DNA of 64,000 nucleotides from Sipunculus nudus (lineage: Eukaryota; Annelida; Sipuncula; Golfingiida; Sipunculidae), in contig CM049310.1 in assembly GCA_026874595.1 (NCBI GenBank), forward strand, positions 64,930,056 through 64,994,055, read 5' to 3'. The notes under the pieces were generated by a model. It did not search any database and was not told where the DNA came from. It was given only the letters and a program-made list of their open reading frames with translations. The position numbers and the translations under genes are program-made. Position 1 is the stretch's first letter. The number at the start of each line of letters is the position of its first letter. This document shows, piece after piece, positions 35,255 through 47,742 of the stretch.

Positions 35255-36690
35255 CAAGTGCACACCTGTTTACCTGTCGCACCTGGATTTTAACCTGTGC
35301 AGATAAACGCGACAGACCAACTAAACAGCAATTTTATTGTTGCATGAAATGTAAACAAACAGTGAAGACACAATTTTCCAGATTTTATTTTATAATCCGT
35401 CGGCGATTTGTTTTTGCCTGCACATGTTAAAATATAAATTTGACATAAAAAGGTATATTACAGGTAACCAGATAATTTGTGCATTTTACACCCATAAATT
35501 ATATATTTTGCACATTGGACAAAAGTAAATAGTTTTTATTGCGATGTTCCTTATAACAAGTGCAATATATAATTTAATTTTAAAAAATGAGAATTTACCT
35601 TTATTTACCTGATTTTACCTGTGCAGGTGAGTAAACTTTTACAGGTAGCAATTGGCAAAATTGAAATGCACAAGTCTCATGGCTGTGCAGTTAATTAAAA
35701 GATAGCTTCTGCATATTGTTTTGACTCCTTCAAAAATTTCCTTTCCACTTTTAAAATGAAAAGTTGTCTTTATATTCTGTACTTACAAAGGTAATTAAAT
35801 CTGTTTAAGATCAAAGGTATCATTTCAGGTAACCCAATAAATAGTGCAGTTAGTACCTGTAATTCATAAATTTTACACATGGCACTTAAAATTAAGTTGT
35901 TTGTTTTTTTGTTCTCCCTAATTACATGTATAAAATATATACTTCATTAAAAAATAATTTACCTGGATTTACCTGAACTCACCTGTACAGGTGAGTATGT
36001 TTTAATGTGTAACTGTAACCAAAATTATCAATTTATGTTTTACATGTCTGAAAAATCAAAATATAATGGTTTTACACAGTTGACACTTGTTTATCCATAT
36101 TCTCACCAGCCACTTTTCAGCATGATTTTGTCACTGTCACAGGTAATTAGATCAGTTGAAGAACAAAGGTACTATTCACATAGGTAACTTAATTTCTGTA
36201 TTAAAAGCACCTGTTCTTATATCAAAATTAATTATACAGTCCATAAATAGAGAAGGTATTAATTTATAGTAACTATAATGATGAACAAGGTGTTTGCGTA
36301 CATATTCAGAAAAAAAAATAATTTACCTTTTCTTACCTGTACAGGTAAACATATGTGTTATATGTTAATAGTCATAGAATGTGCTCTTTTGGTCAGCAAG
36401 CTTTTCAGGTGAAAAATATATGATTTCCACAGAAAAATCCAATTTTACTAGCACATTCTGGTTTGTCGGTGGTTCCCTTTCCAGTGTTAAACCAAATCAT
36501 TTACCTTTTTCTTACCTTTAATATATAATTACCTTAGAGTGAAAAAAAATCCTTACATTTCCCTTTTTTTATCAAATGGTTCATGAACAGGATGAAAGGG
36601 GTCATTTTGGTGATATACCAGTGAGTGGAAATACAGGTAGTACAGATTTACCTGTTTTTACCTGTATATACCTTAGTTACATACATATCA
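35255..36690. repeat. Degenerate ~325-365 bp tandem repeat with ACCTG clusters and palindromes
   Basis: Five clusters of TTTACCTG words occur near 35262, 35595, 35958, 36320 and 36645. Three contain a palindrome: ACCTGTGCAGGT (35617-35628), CACCTGTACAGGTG (35980-35993) and TTACCTGTACAGGTAA (36333-36348). Sequence between them is partly alignable ('CATAAATT.TA.A.ATT.TACACAT'). CAGGTGAGT at 35624 and 35989 looks like a 5' splice site, but no exon ends there. CAGGTG/CAGGTA is also the core of Snail/ZEB-type sites. Confidence 0.55.
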
Positions 36691-36835
36691 AACCAGGTAT
36701 GTAGAAAATAAATAAAATAACATGAAGGACATATACCTGACAGTAAAAGCTGAAAATTTCACAAAGATACCTTTAACGGTTACTGAGTTAATGTCTCTTA
36801 TATAGATTCATGTCAAAATGTGGAAAAAATGCAAA

Positions 36836-38760
36836 ACTAGACGACCATAGGTCGAACGCTTGCCGGAAATCACAAGTGAAACACAGACAGACAGACAGAA
36901 CATATTGTCGGTTTTCTATTAATGGGATGACTCTCAGGGACATTGCTGAGAATATGTGGCCCGTAGAATGACATATGAGACAAAAGAACAGGCAAGCAGA
37001 CAACGCTGTCAACAAAAGACGAACAGACAGGCATACTGACTTTGTTAGACAAGATTGACACCAGATGACATGACCTAGTTATTGAGAAGATTCAAAGGAA
37101 GAAAATGAGTTATAATGTATGTAATTAAGATTTATAGTTTTGGAGGTATGGCGAATTATTGATATACTTGGGAGGATCGACTGTAGCGCCCTCTAGCGGA
37201 CATATTCCGAAGACGACAAATGCGTTTCGTATTATTAATGTATGACATGAGATGTCCCAGTTTCAAAAGGATTCCCTCAAAGCTGTGGCCTGTAGAATGC
37301 TATATGTAAGGCGTAAGAACCAGAAAGCAGGCGACTTTGAGGATAACGGACATACAGATGGACACACTGATAAAGTGACAGAAGATTGAAACCAGATGCC
37401 TTAATCAGGTTATGGAGAAGACTCAAAGGAAGAAAATAAGCTATAGTTTATGTAACTGAGGCTTTGGGTGTAGAGATATGGCCAATACAATGGTATGTGT
37501 GGGAGGGTCGTGTGCAGCGCCCACTAGTGGCCATATCCGGAAAATGATAAATTTATTTCTAGATATTAGTGTAAGACATAAGATGTAATAGTTTCAAAAG
37601 GATTCCGTCAAAACTGTGGCCTATAGAATGCTATATGTGAGACCCAAGAGCCAACAAGCAGGCGAATTTGAGGACAACTGACAAACAGACGAAAACACTG
37701 ACAAAGTGACTCAAGATTGAGTCCAGATGACTACTCCAGGTTATGGAGAAGACTCAAAGGAAGAAAAAAGCTACAGTTTATGTAACTGAGGTTTATAGTT
37801 TTGGAGATATTGCCTAAGCATGATATGTTGGGAGAGGTTCGAGTTCAACGCTCCCTAGCGGCCATATCCGGAAAATGATAAATTGGTTTCGAGATATTAG
37901 TGTAAGACTTAAGATGTAATAGTTTCAAAAGGATTCTTTCAAAACTGTGGCCTGTAGAATGCTATATGTGAGACGCAAGAGCAAGCAGGCGAATTTGAGG
38001 ACAACTGACAAACAGACAGACACACTGACAAAGTGTCACAAAATTGTGACCAGATGACTACACTAGGTTATGGAGAAGACTCAGAGGAAGAAAATAAGCT
38101 AAAGTTTATGTAATTGAGGCTTATAATTTTGGAGATATGGCCAAAATATGATATGTTCGGGAGGTTCGCATCCAGCGCCCCCTAGCGGCCCTATTCAAAA
38201 AATGAAAAAACTATTTCGAGATACTAGTGTAGGACTTATAATATGTCAGTTTCAAAAAGATTCCTGCAATAATGTGGCCTTTGGCACAAGATGAATGAAA
38301 TCTCCAAATATCTCTATTCACGAGATATTTTACGAGATACTGCAAGACTTGTAATACAATCTTGTAGTACTAGTTAAATGCTACCTGATGCAAAAAACTA
38401 GATCACTCTAGCTTTAAAACTGACAAAGTTAGAAAAATAAGACCCCTTATTTTCGAATATCATGACTTTTCCCCCAAAATTTGTAACCATGGTTACGCAA
38501 ATTTGAGTCAGCTACACACCAGATGACAGGCCTTGGAATGACAATTAAAATGAGCTATTGTTGAAGTAGATACGACTATTAGTCACAAAGATATGAAGAA
38601 AAACCGTTTTGAGAAGTTTTGACGACCTTGACCTTGACCTTTAACCTATTTTAACCAAAAACAATAGGGCACCTAGAAATTATGTTTTTCATCATCCCTG
38701 TAAGTTTCAAGGTTATTGTGGCAAAATTGTGGCCAGCAGAGTGATGACAAACAAACAGAC
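36836..38760 (-). repeat. Family-3 array, copy 1 of a 1.9 kb direct duplication
   Basis: On the minus strand this ends with TTCCGGCAAGCGTTCGACC, then a CGACC-TAT-GGTCG hairpin and TCTAGT, a family-3 tail at 36836-36873. About five 331 bp monomers follow, with 'GATTGA.ACCAGATGAC', 'GGAGAAGACTCAAAGGAAGA' and a CTCF-like GCGCCCCCTAGCGG block. The last part has an RFX-like palindrome, a GACCTTGACCTTGACCTTTAACC block and (CAGA)n. The whole resembles 44048-45965 along its length, with scattered changes. It has no coding capacity. Confidence 0.7.
37183..38191 (-). promoter_or_regulatory. Four CTCF-like motifs at ~330 bp spacing
   Basis: Sites are 37183-37202, 37514-37533, 37846-37865 and 38172-38191. 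Read on the minus strand they are of the form TGGCCGCTAGGGGGCGCTGC with one to three changes (37846 is the weakest). The core matches the CTCF consensus CCASYAGRKGGCRS known from vertebrates and conserved in bilaterians. The motif is part of the 331 bp monomer. Binding is not shown. Confidence 0.4.
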
Positions 38761-38784
38761 AGACAAACAGACAAGATGACCAGA

Positions 38785-38812
38785 GGTCACGCGCTTGCCG
38801 GAAATGGAAATG
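38785..38812 (-). mobile_element. Family-3 tail motif
   Basis: TGACC-AGA-GGTCA hairpin followed by CGCGCTTGCCGGAA; on the minus strand this is the subterminal inverted repeat TTCCGGCAAGC plus a 3' hairpin. It directly follows a (CAGA)n tract of the preceding array without an intervening head hairpin. Confidence 0.55.
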
Positions 38813-38974
38813 ATAGAGACAGATAGACAGAGAGTGCATGTAGAAACAGTCATATGAATGAGCAACATTGTGGGGGCAGCAGAAACGGATAATATGTTTA
38901 TTTATGCATGCTGACCTTTAACAGCTGCATATCTTTCTAGTGTAAAAGGGACCAAGTTCAAAATTTTTTCATGA

Positions 38975-39567
38975 AATCCCTTAATCTCGTTTGACAAGAA
39001 GCAGTGAGACGTTTTCAGGTTTGTCATGTCAAGCTGGCCAAATGATATGAAATGCCAAAAACTAGACCTGTCTAGCTATAAAAGCCGCTGAGTTATAAGC
39101 ATTTGCATGTAATCTCGTGTTTTCTCGTTTGACGGGAAATGGTGCGAGCTTTGGCGAGATTTCCAGTTTTGTCATGTCAGGTTTGTCAAATATTACAAAA
39201 TGCCGGAAACTAGACCTGTCTAGCTGCAAAAGTCGCCGTGTTATCAGCATTTACGTGAAATCATGTTTTTTTCTCGCTTGACGAGATATAGTACGAGATT
39301 TGGCAAGACGAGCAGTTTTATTATGTCAAGACGGCCAAACGTTACGAAATGGCGAAAACTAGATCCATCTAGCTGTAAAAGTCGCCGAGTTATAAGCATT
39401 TCCGTGTACTCTTGTGTTTTCTCGTTTGACGAGATATGATGCAGGATTTGGCCAGTCTTGTAGATTTGTCATATCAAACTCTCTAAATGTTATGAAATGG
39501 CGAAAACTACATCTGTCTAGCTGTAAAAGTAGCCGAGTTATTAGCATTTCTGTGAAATCTCCTTTTT
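38975..39567 (-). repeat. ~150 bp satellite with CTCGTTTGACGAG hairpin, left part
   Basis: Monomers contain 'CTCGTTTGACGAGATATGG', 'TTGTCATGTCAAGCTGGCCA', 'GAAAACTAGACCTGTCTAGC' and 'GAGTTATAAGCATTTCC'. CTCGT-TTG-ACGAG is a perfect stem. Copies start near 38987, 39122, 39280 and 39423. The array is split at 39568 by a type-2 element and resumes at 42704; the break lies after CCTTTTT. No gene is seen. Confidence 0.75.
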
Positions 39568-42500
39568 AGCTCAGCTGACTATAAGTCATCTGAGCTATAG
39601 TCATGGTCCATTGTCCGTCGTCCGTCCGTCTGTCTGTCCGTCCGTCTGGATGTCCGTCCGTAAGACTGGCACGTTTCGACACCGTTGGACCTACGAATCT
39701 GAATTTCGGCATACAGTTAGATGTCCCCATAATCTCCTACCATGCCAAAAATTAGGTCAATAGGACTTCGTTCCTTTGAGATATTAAGGAAAAACCTCAA
39801 TTTTTTATTAGAAATCTATTTTTTCACACTTCAGGACTGCCTAATATCAAAACCACTCATCTGGTTTTCTTCATATTTACCATAAATATTCCTCTATATA
39901 GTTCCTATGTACATGCCAGATATTAAGTCAGTATTATATAATTTTAAAAAGTTATTGGCCCAAACATAATGCACTTTGTAAAAAAATCAGGAAGATATTT
40001 TGTCACTTAAGACCCAAAGTGTTAAAGGTAGGGACTTTTTTCCAGTAAAACAACTTTAATTAATCAAAATTTAATTGTATACCAAAAATTAGATCAAAAT
40101 CTGTTAATTTTTTTTAAATATTGGCAAAAATATAAAATTGGTACCTTAAATTTTGCCCAACTTTGGCCATGACACGTTTTTTTCCTGTAAGTACTGTGGA
40201 TTTAATTTTCACACCATGTATACATAAGGATTTAATCTGTTAAAATCTGAAATTTGAAAATAAAAGCTGCAAAATTAGGCTAGTTATTGAATTTTTTTGG
40301 AGGCTCTTGTTGTATTCCCTTACATTGTCAAGCAGTCCACTTTGATGACTGTAGGTCATTCAGTGCACATCTCTATGCTCCCCAGGCTGTTGACATAATT
40401 TTAGATGTCCCCAAAATCTCCTACCATACCAAAAATTGGGTCATTAGGACTTTGTTCCTTCGAGATATTAAGGAAAAAATCTCCGTTTTCCATAAAAAAA
40501 GCTATTGTTACACTTCAAGGCTGCCTAATATCAAAACCACTGATCTGTTTTTGATCGTATTTAGTATTCACATTCTTTCATACATTTTCTATGAACATAC
40601 CAAAAATTAGGTCAGTATTGAGTATTATTTTGAAGTTATGGGCCAAAACATAATGCAATTTTTTAAAAAATCAGGAAATATATTTACTCACATGAGAATT
40701 GCTGAACCTAGAGACCTTTTTTCAGGAATATAACTTTATTTAATCAAAATTCAATTGTTTACCCAAAATTAGATCTGAATTTTGCAAATTTTTCAAGTTA
40801 TTAGCATAAATAAAAAACAATACCTTAAATTTTGTCCAACTTTGGCACTGTTGATTTAATTTTCCCAGCATATATGCATAAGGATTTTATCTTTTAAAAT
40901 CTGAACTTTCAAAAGAAATTGATTGGAATGAATAGCTTTTATTCATGTTTTCACACACCATGTCAAGTGTTGTTTACATCTAGCCCACCTAGTAGTACAG
41001 CCTTCACTTGCATTATGTAACCCAACCCCAGGCAGCTTACCTTGGCCCACTTTGGCCACTACTAGCAGGCTTCCCCTCGCCCTGCACTCATCCCCCCCCC
41101 CCCCCAGCTGGTGCATAAACTAGATGAATGTTATAATTTTTCTGTATTTTATTTTATTCTTGGACATGCTACATTTTAGATTATGTATTGAACCACCAGG
41201 GTTACAATGATTAAAGTGTACATTTAATTGTGTCCACAAAGTGGTGTATTGCTGTGAAAGTGTGGATGTTCATGAGATAAGTAATTCCTTACTTTAGAAG
41301 AGTAAAAACTTCACCAGGTGTGAAATTGACTATTAATTCCAGTAATTAATTAAAACTGGGATAGTAATTAGCACAATAATATTGTTTGTCCCTCATTCAA
41401 CCAACAGAGTGTATACTTTATTTGTAAAGATGTTTTATTTGTCAAATTTACTTTTATTTTATTTTGGTGAATAAAATTAAGCATGTCCTGAAAACTCCAA
41501 TATGCAAAACTTTTTAATAGTGATTCAAGGAATATTCTTGTAGATGCCATGTTGTGGCATTATTTTCTTTTATAATCAGTTAAAACATTTATGATTTAAA
41601 AATAATAAAATATATGTGTATGCATAATATGACCCAATGTTTTTTACTCTGTATATATAATGATTGCAACTTTTGCAACAATTCTAATATTTTAACTTAC
41701 ATTTTCAGGTTTTTTAATTAAAAATTTATAAACCTGTAAATAAAAAAATGATACAGATAAAAACTTCTTAATGGAAAAAGTGGATCTGCTTAAAAAAATA
41801 GGATTATATATAAACTTAAATGTATTATTCTCTTGAAAGTGAAATAAAGGTATTAGTCCATTCTGTCCACTTGCCTGTCCATCTGTAAATTTTCGTATGC
41901 AACACAGTATCTCAAAACTTTTACTGTTTTTCTTCATGACAGTCTTGTCAGAGTATTAGTTTGCAATCATATATTTAGAACTTTACTATAACCAAGTAGG
42001 AGGGCCCCTTTCCTCTTAGCTTTTCATATTCTTATATAAATGAAAAACATTACAATAGAATATTTCTACATCCATCTTCGTGCTGCCCTCACTTTTCCCT
42101 TCTCCGAACCCCATCCCAAAGTCAGCCTCAGTAAGCAAGAACAAGATGAATCAGATATATTCATACTTTAATATTTTGTATAACTATTCGTCCATAGGTA
42201 CCTATGTACATGCCAGAAATTATGTCAATATTGTGTAATATGTAGACATAGTGGGCATCACAATAATGTACCTTGTCAAGACTAAAGAGATATTGTGTCA
42301 TACAGTCACATATTCATAAATCACTTCATCAGCATAGTTAATCATAACATCATATCTGTCAAATTGAACGCTTGCAGACTACCATACACTTTAGATCCTT
42401 CAACAAATAGCCTTATCATCTACTACTGCTTATTACTGCTGTCATTGCATTCATATTTGCTCAAATATATCACAATTTTCAACCCCTCCTAAATAAATAA

Positions 42501-42703
42501 AAAATAAACCACTTTATTTGACTCTATTAATCCATCAGTCAGGTAATTTCATTTATCATTTACTCACATATTACATTACATTCCTTTATAATAGCCCAAC
42601 ATGATATTCATAAGCTTTATCGACTCGATATAGTATCACAGTGGAGAAACATTTATAGTCCAATCACGATCAGCTGAGCGCCATGACCCATGGGTCCCTT
42701 GTT
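39568..42703 (+). mobile_element. Type-2 Helentron-like element, copy 2, inserted in the 150 bp satellite
   Basis: The head AGCTCAGCTGACTATAAGTC follows a T-run, then (GTCCGTCTGTCC)n to 39660, two ~690 bp monomers (TTAGATGTCCCCA.AATCTCCTACCAT at about 39717 and 40402), and about 1.7 kb of AT-rich sequence. It ends with CAGCTGAGC, palindrome TGACCCATGGGTC and CTTGTT. The interior 41466-42062 is the uninterrupted paralogue of the pieces at 1430-1519, 7659-7788 and 10427-10760. No open frame has recognisable homology. Confidence 0.75.
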
Positions 42704-43200
42704 TATCGTTTGACGAGATATGGTGCAAGATTTGGCCAATCTTGCAGGTTTGCCATGTCAAGCCGTCCAAATGTTAATGAATGCCAAAAACTAGACCTGT
42801 CTAGCCGTGAAAGTCGCCGACTTATATGCATTTCTGTGAAATCTCGTTTTTCCACATTTGACCAGATATAGTGCGAGATTTCGCCAAGTATCGCAGTTTT
42901 ACTATGTCAAGTTGGCCAAATGTTACCAAATGCCAAAAACTAGACCTGAGTAGCTGTAAAAGTCACCTAGTTATAAGCATTTCCATGATATCTCGTTTTT
43001 TTCTCGCTTGACGAGATATGGTGCGAGATTTGGCCTGATTTCTTTTCTGGCGTGTCAAGCTGGTCATATGTTATGAAATGCCGAAAACTAGACCTGTGTA
43101 GCTGTAAAAGTCGCCGAGTTATAAGCATTTCCGTGAAATCTCGTTTTTTCTTGTTTGACGATAAACCCAGCGAAATTTGACGAGACTTGCAATTGAATGA
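42704..43200 (-). repeat. ~150 bp satellite with CTCGTTTGACGAG hairpin, right part
   Basis: Continuation of the 38975-39567 array: monomers start near 42709, 42855, 43010 and 43150 with the same AAAACTAGACCTGTSTAGC block. Joining 39567 to 42704 restores the normal monomer order. Confidence 0.75.
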
Positions 43201-44047
43201 CTTAGAACCAAGGGGAAGCAGCCTTATGCAAAAAACTAGACCCTTGAAACATAAATATTAACCGAGATAGAAGCCAAAAACTGCATATTTTCAGATCGTC
43301 AAGTTTAACCCACAAATTTGGTAACCATGGTAACGGCAGCACAAAGCTACATGTGCGGAGGAATAAGCCAATGTTCCTAGTTTAAGATACAACAATAAAA
43401 ATTGTGCCATGTTTAAAATTATTTTAGATATTGCAGAAAAATGATATGTTACAGTGTTTCAGGTACCACGCCCCCTGGTGGCTATTTCCAAAAAATGAAA
43501 AACTGATTTCGAGATATTTATAAATAACACAAAATATATCAATTTCAAAGCCATTGTTAAAAAAATGCAACCTGTAGGTCATATTTAATGAAATCTCGAA
43601 GACTCGTTTGACGAGAAATGGTGCGAGATTTGGCGAGACTTTCAGTTTTATCATGTCAAGCTGCCTATAAGGTACATAATGACCAAAACCAGACGTCTGT
43701 AGCTTAAAAATTGACAAAGTTACAAAAAATGGTCGTGTTATTTCCAATTTCCATGATTTTTGCCCAAAAAATGTAACCATGGTAACGGCAAATTTAAGTA
43801 AGCTACATGTCAAAAGAAAGGCCAGGTGATGACGAAAAAAAAAAGCTATTGCAGAAGTGGATAAGCCTATTTATGACAAAGTTATAGTGCAAAAAACGTT
43901 AACCATACCTGTCATGACCTTGACCCTTGACCTTGGAGCAATGTTGACCAAAAACAATAGGGCACCTAGAAATCGGTTTGTCAATCAAGCCTGTAAGTTT
44001 CAAGTTGATTGATGCAAAAGTGTGGCCTGGAGAGTCGTGACAAACAA
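43201..44047 (-). repeat. Family-3 body modules with X-box-like palindromes and a CTCF-like site
   Basis: No gene. Contains GTAACCATGGTAAC at 43321-43334 and 43773-43786, a CTCF-like block ACCACGCCCCCTGGTGGCTA (43465-43484), a GACCTTGACCCTTGACCTTGG block near 43918 and the AAAACAATAGGGCACCTAGA block that precedes family-3 heads. The first part is closely similar to 52740-53090. Confidence 0.6.
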
Positions 44048-46050
44048 ACTAGACGACCATAGGTCGAACGCTTGCCGGAATTCGGAAGTGAAACACAGAC
44101 GGACAGACAGAACATATTGTTGGTTTTCTATTAATGGAATGACTCTCAGAGACATTGATGAGAATATGTGGCCCGTAGAATGACATATGAGACAAAAGAA
44201 CAGGCAAGCAGACAAAGCTGACAACAAAAGACGAACAGACAGACATACTGACTTTGTGAGACAAGATTGACACCAGATGACATAAGCTAGTTATTGAGAA
44301 GATTCAAAGGAAAAAAAATGAGTTATAATTTATGTAATTAAGATTTATAGTTTACGAGTTATGGCGAATTAATGATATACTTGGGAGGCTCGACTGTAGC
44401 GCCCTCTAGCAGACATATTCCGAAGACGACAAATGCGTTTCGTATTATTAGTGTATGACATGAGATGTCTCAGTTTCAAAAGGATTCCGTCAAAGCTGTG
44501 GCCTGTAGAATGCTCTATGTAAGGCGTAAGAACCAGCAAGCAGGCGACTTTGAGGATAACGGACAAACAGATGGACACACTGACAAAGTGACAGAAGATT
44601 GAAACCAGATGCCTTAATCAGGTTATGGAGAAGACTCAAAGGAAGAAAATAAGCTATAGCTTATGTAACTGAGGCTTTGGGTGTAGAGTTATGGCCAATA
44701 CAATGGTATGTGTGTGAGAGTCATGTGCAGCGCCCACTAGTGGCCATATCCGGAAAATGAAAAATTTATTTCTAGATATTAGTGTAAGACATAAGATGTA
44801 ATAGTTTCAAAAGGATTCCGTCAAAACTGTGGCCTACAGAATGCTATATGTGAGACGCAAGAGCCAACAAGCAGGCCAATTTGAGGACAACTGACAAACA
44901 GACGAAAACACTGACAAAGTGACTCAAAATTGAGTCCAGATGACTTCTCCAGGTTATGGAGAAGACTCAAAGGAAGAAAAAAGCTACAGTTTATGTAACT
45001 GAGGTTTATAGTTTTGGAGATATTGCCAAAGCATGATATGTTGGGAGAGGTTCAAGTTCAGCGCCCCCTAGCGCCCATATCCGGAAAATGAAAAATTGGT
45101 TTCGAGATATTAGTGTAAGACTTAAGATGTAATAGTTTCAAAAGGATTCTTTCAAAACTGTGGCCTGTAGAATGCTATATGTGAGACGCAAGAGCAAGCA
45201 GGCGAATTTGAGGACAACTGACAAACAGACGGACACAATGACAAAGTGACACAACATTGAGATCAGATGACATTATCAGTTTATGGAGAAGACTCAGAGG
45301 GAAAAAATAAGCTATAGTTTATGTAATTGAGGCTTTGGGTTTTAGAGATATGGCCAATGTAATGATATCTGTGTGAGGGTCGTGTGCAGCGCCCCCTAGC
45401 AGCCATATTCAAAAAATGAAAAAACAATTTCGAGATACTAGTGTAGGACTTATGATATGTCAGTTTCAAAAAGATTCCTGCAATAATGTGGCCTTTGGCG
45501 CAAGATGAATGAAATCTCGAAATATCTCTATTCACGAGATATTTTACGAGATACTGCAAGACTTGTAATAAAATCTTGTAGTACTAGTTGAATGCTACCT
45601 GATGCAAAAAACTAGATCACTCTAGCTTTAAAACTGACAAAGTTAGAAAAATAAGATCCCTTATTTTCGAATATCATGACTTTTCCCCAAAAAATTGTAA
45701 CCATGGTTACGGCAAATTTGAGTCAGCTACACACCAGATGACAGGCCTTGGAATGACGATTAAAATGAGCTATTGTTGAAGTACGACTAATAGTCACAAA
45801 GATATGAAGAAAAAAACGCTTTGAGAAGTTTTGACGACCTTGACCTTGACCCTTGACCTATTTTAACCAAAAACAATAGGGCACCTAGAAATTATGTTTT
45901 CCAACATCCCTGTAAGTTTCAAGGTTATTGTGGCAAAATTGTGGCCAGGAGAGTGGTGACAAACAAACAAACAAACAGACAGACAGACAAACAGACATAC
46001 GCAACTGACCAATATGCTTGCCGAAATCTTTGATTCCGGCAAGCAACAAA
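44048..46050 (-). mobile_element. Family-3 Helentron-like element with both ends
   Basis: Read on the minus strand the element starts at about 46044 with a 29 nt hairpin opening GCTTGCCGGAATC and closing GATTTCGGCAAGC. It continues with TGTCTGTTTGTCTGTC tracts and 331 bp monomers, and ends near 44048 with TTCCGGCAAGC, GTTCGACCTATGGTCG and TCTAGT. GCTTGCCGGAA and TTCCGGCAAGC are exact inverted repeats, terminal at one end and subterminal at the other, with a 3' hairpin, as in type 1. There is no coding capacity. The body resembles 36836-38760. Confidence 0.65.
44396..45405 (-). promoter_or_regulatory. Four CTCF-like motifs at ~330 bp spacing (second cluster)
   Basis: Sites 44396-44415, 44727-44746, 45058-45077 and 45386-45405, all in minus-strand orientation. 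The spacing is 331, 331 and 328 bp. This cluster is the duplicate of the 37183-38191 cluster and not independent of it. Confidence 0.4.
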
Positions 46051-46084
46051 CTAGATGACCTGAGGTCACGCGCTTGCCGGAAAT
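46016..46084 (-). mobile_element. Head-to-tail junction of two family-3 elements
   Basis: A complete head hairpin (46016-46044) is separated by only AACAAA from a complete tail (TGACC-TGA-GGTCA hairpin plus GCTTGCCGGAAA, 46051-46084). On the minus strand one element's 3' end runs straight into the next element's 5' end. Confidence 0.65.
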
Positions 46085-47730
46085 GATGTAAAGTTAGTCA
46101 GATGAACTAGCAGTATAAAAGTGAAAGAAAATAATCCATAGTTTGTGAAGAAAGAACCAATATTAACAAAGTTCTAAAGAAAATTACATTTTGATATATT
46201 TTGATCACCTTGTCCTTGACCTTTGACTTATTTGAATAATAAACATAGGACTTCCAGATATCATCATGATATATGACAAGTGTAATTTACAAAACGATTC
46301 CTTCAAAACTGTCCAGTAGAATGCTACATGTGAGACGCAAGCACCTGGAAGCAGGCGAAATTGAGGACAACTGACAAACAGAGAAACATACTGACAAACT
46401 GACCCAAGATTGAGACCAGTTGACTTAATCATGTGATGGAGAAACCTCAGAGGAAGATAATAAGCTATAGTTTATGTAAATGAGGTTTATACTTTTGGAG
46501 ATATGGCCAAAAAATGATATGTTGTGGAAATTCGTTTCAAGATTTTAGTGTAAGAAATAAGATGTAATAGTTTTAAAAGGATTCTTTCAAAACTGTGGCC
46601 TGTAGAATGCTATATGTGAGACGCAAGAACCGGCAAGCAGGCGAATATGAGGACAACTGAGAAACAGACGGACACACAGACAAAGTGACTCAAGATTGAG
46701 ACCAAATGAATACACCAGGTTTTTGGAAAGACCCAGAGGAAGAAAATAAGCTATAGTTTATGTAAATGAGGTTTATAGTTTTGGAGATATGGCCAAAAAA
46801 TGATATGTTGTGCAAGTTTGAGTGCACCGCCCCCTAGCGGCCAATTCTGGAAAAGGAAAAATCCGTTTCTAGATATTAGTGTAAGACATAAGATGTAATA
46901 GTTTAAAAGGATTCTTTCAAAACTGTGAGCTGTAGAATGCTATATGTGAGACGCCATAACCGGTAAGCAGGCGAGTTTGATGAAAACTGAGAAACAGATG
47001 GACACACTGACAAAGTGACTCAAGATTGAGTCAAAATGACTCCACCAGGATTTAGAAAAGACTCAGAGGAAGAAAATAAGCTATAGTTTATGTAATTGAG
47101 GCTCACAGTTTTGGAGATATCGCCAAAACATGATATGTTGGGGAGGTTTGCATACAGCGCCACCTAGCGGCTGCATTCAAAAAATGGAAAAACTGTTTCG
47201 AGATAATAGTGTAGGACTTACGCTATGTCAGTTTCAAAAAGATTCCTGCAAAACTGTGACCTCCAGGGCAAGATTACTGAAATCTCGAAATATCTCGTTT
47301 GACGAGATATTATACGAGATATCGCGAGACCTGTAATAAAATCTTGCAGTACTTGTTAAATGCTACCTAATGCAAAAAACTAGACCTCTCTAGCTGTAAA
47401 ACTGCCAAAGTAAGAAAAATAAGGCCCCTTATTTTCGAATATCATGACTTTTTCCCAAAAATTCGTAACCATGGTTACGGCAAATTTGAGCCAGCTACAC
47501 ACCAGATGATTGGCCTTGGAATGACGTTTAAAATGAGCTATGTTTGAAGAAGATACGACTAATAGTGACAAAGATATGAAGAAAACACCGTTTTGATAAG
47601 TTTTGATGACCTTGACCTTGACCTTTGACCTATATTGACCAAAAACAATAGGCTTCTTGCATTTTTGATAATCTATAAAGTGTGTAAGTTTGAACGTGAT
47701 TGGTGCAAAATTGAGACCTGTAGAGAGATG
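46085..47730 (-). repeat. Family-3 array lacking its own head
   Basis: About four 331 bp monomers with CTCF-like blocks at 46824-46843 and 47154-47173, a CTCGTTTGACGAG hairpin near 47297, an X-box-like GTAACCATGGTTAC at 47465-47478 and the GACCTTGACCTTGACCTTTG block near 47609. It runs into the next tail through an ACAGACAAACAGAC tract. The long minus-strand frame across 47380-47913 spans these modules and the next tail and is not considered a gene. Confidence 0.65.
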
Positions 47731-47742
47731 ACAGACAAACAG

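Noticed and set aside
35624-35633. CAGGTGAGT as a real 5' splice site
   Set aside because: The word recurs with the ACCTG palindrome repeat and no open exon ends there.
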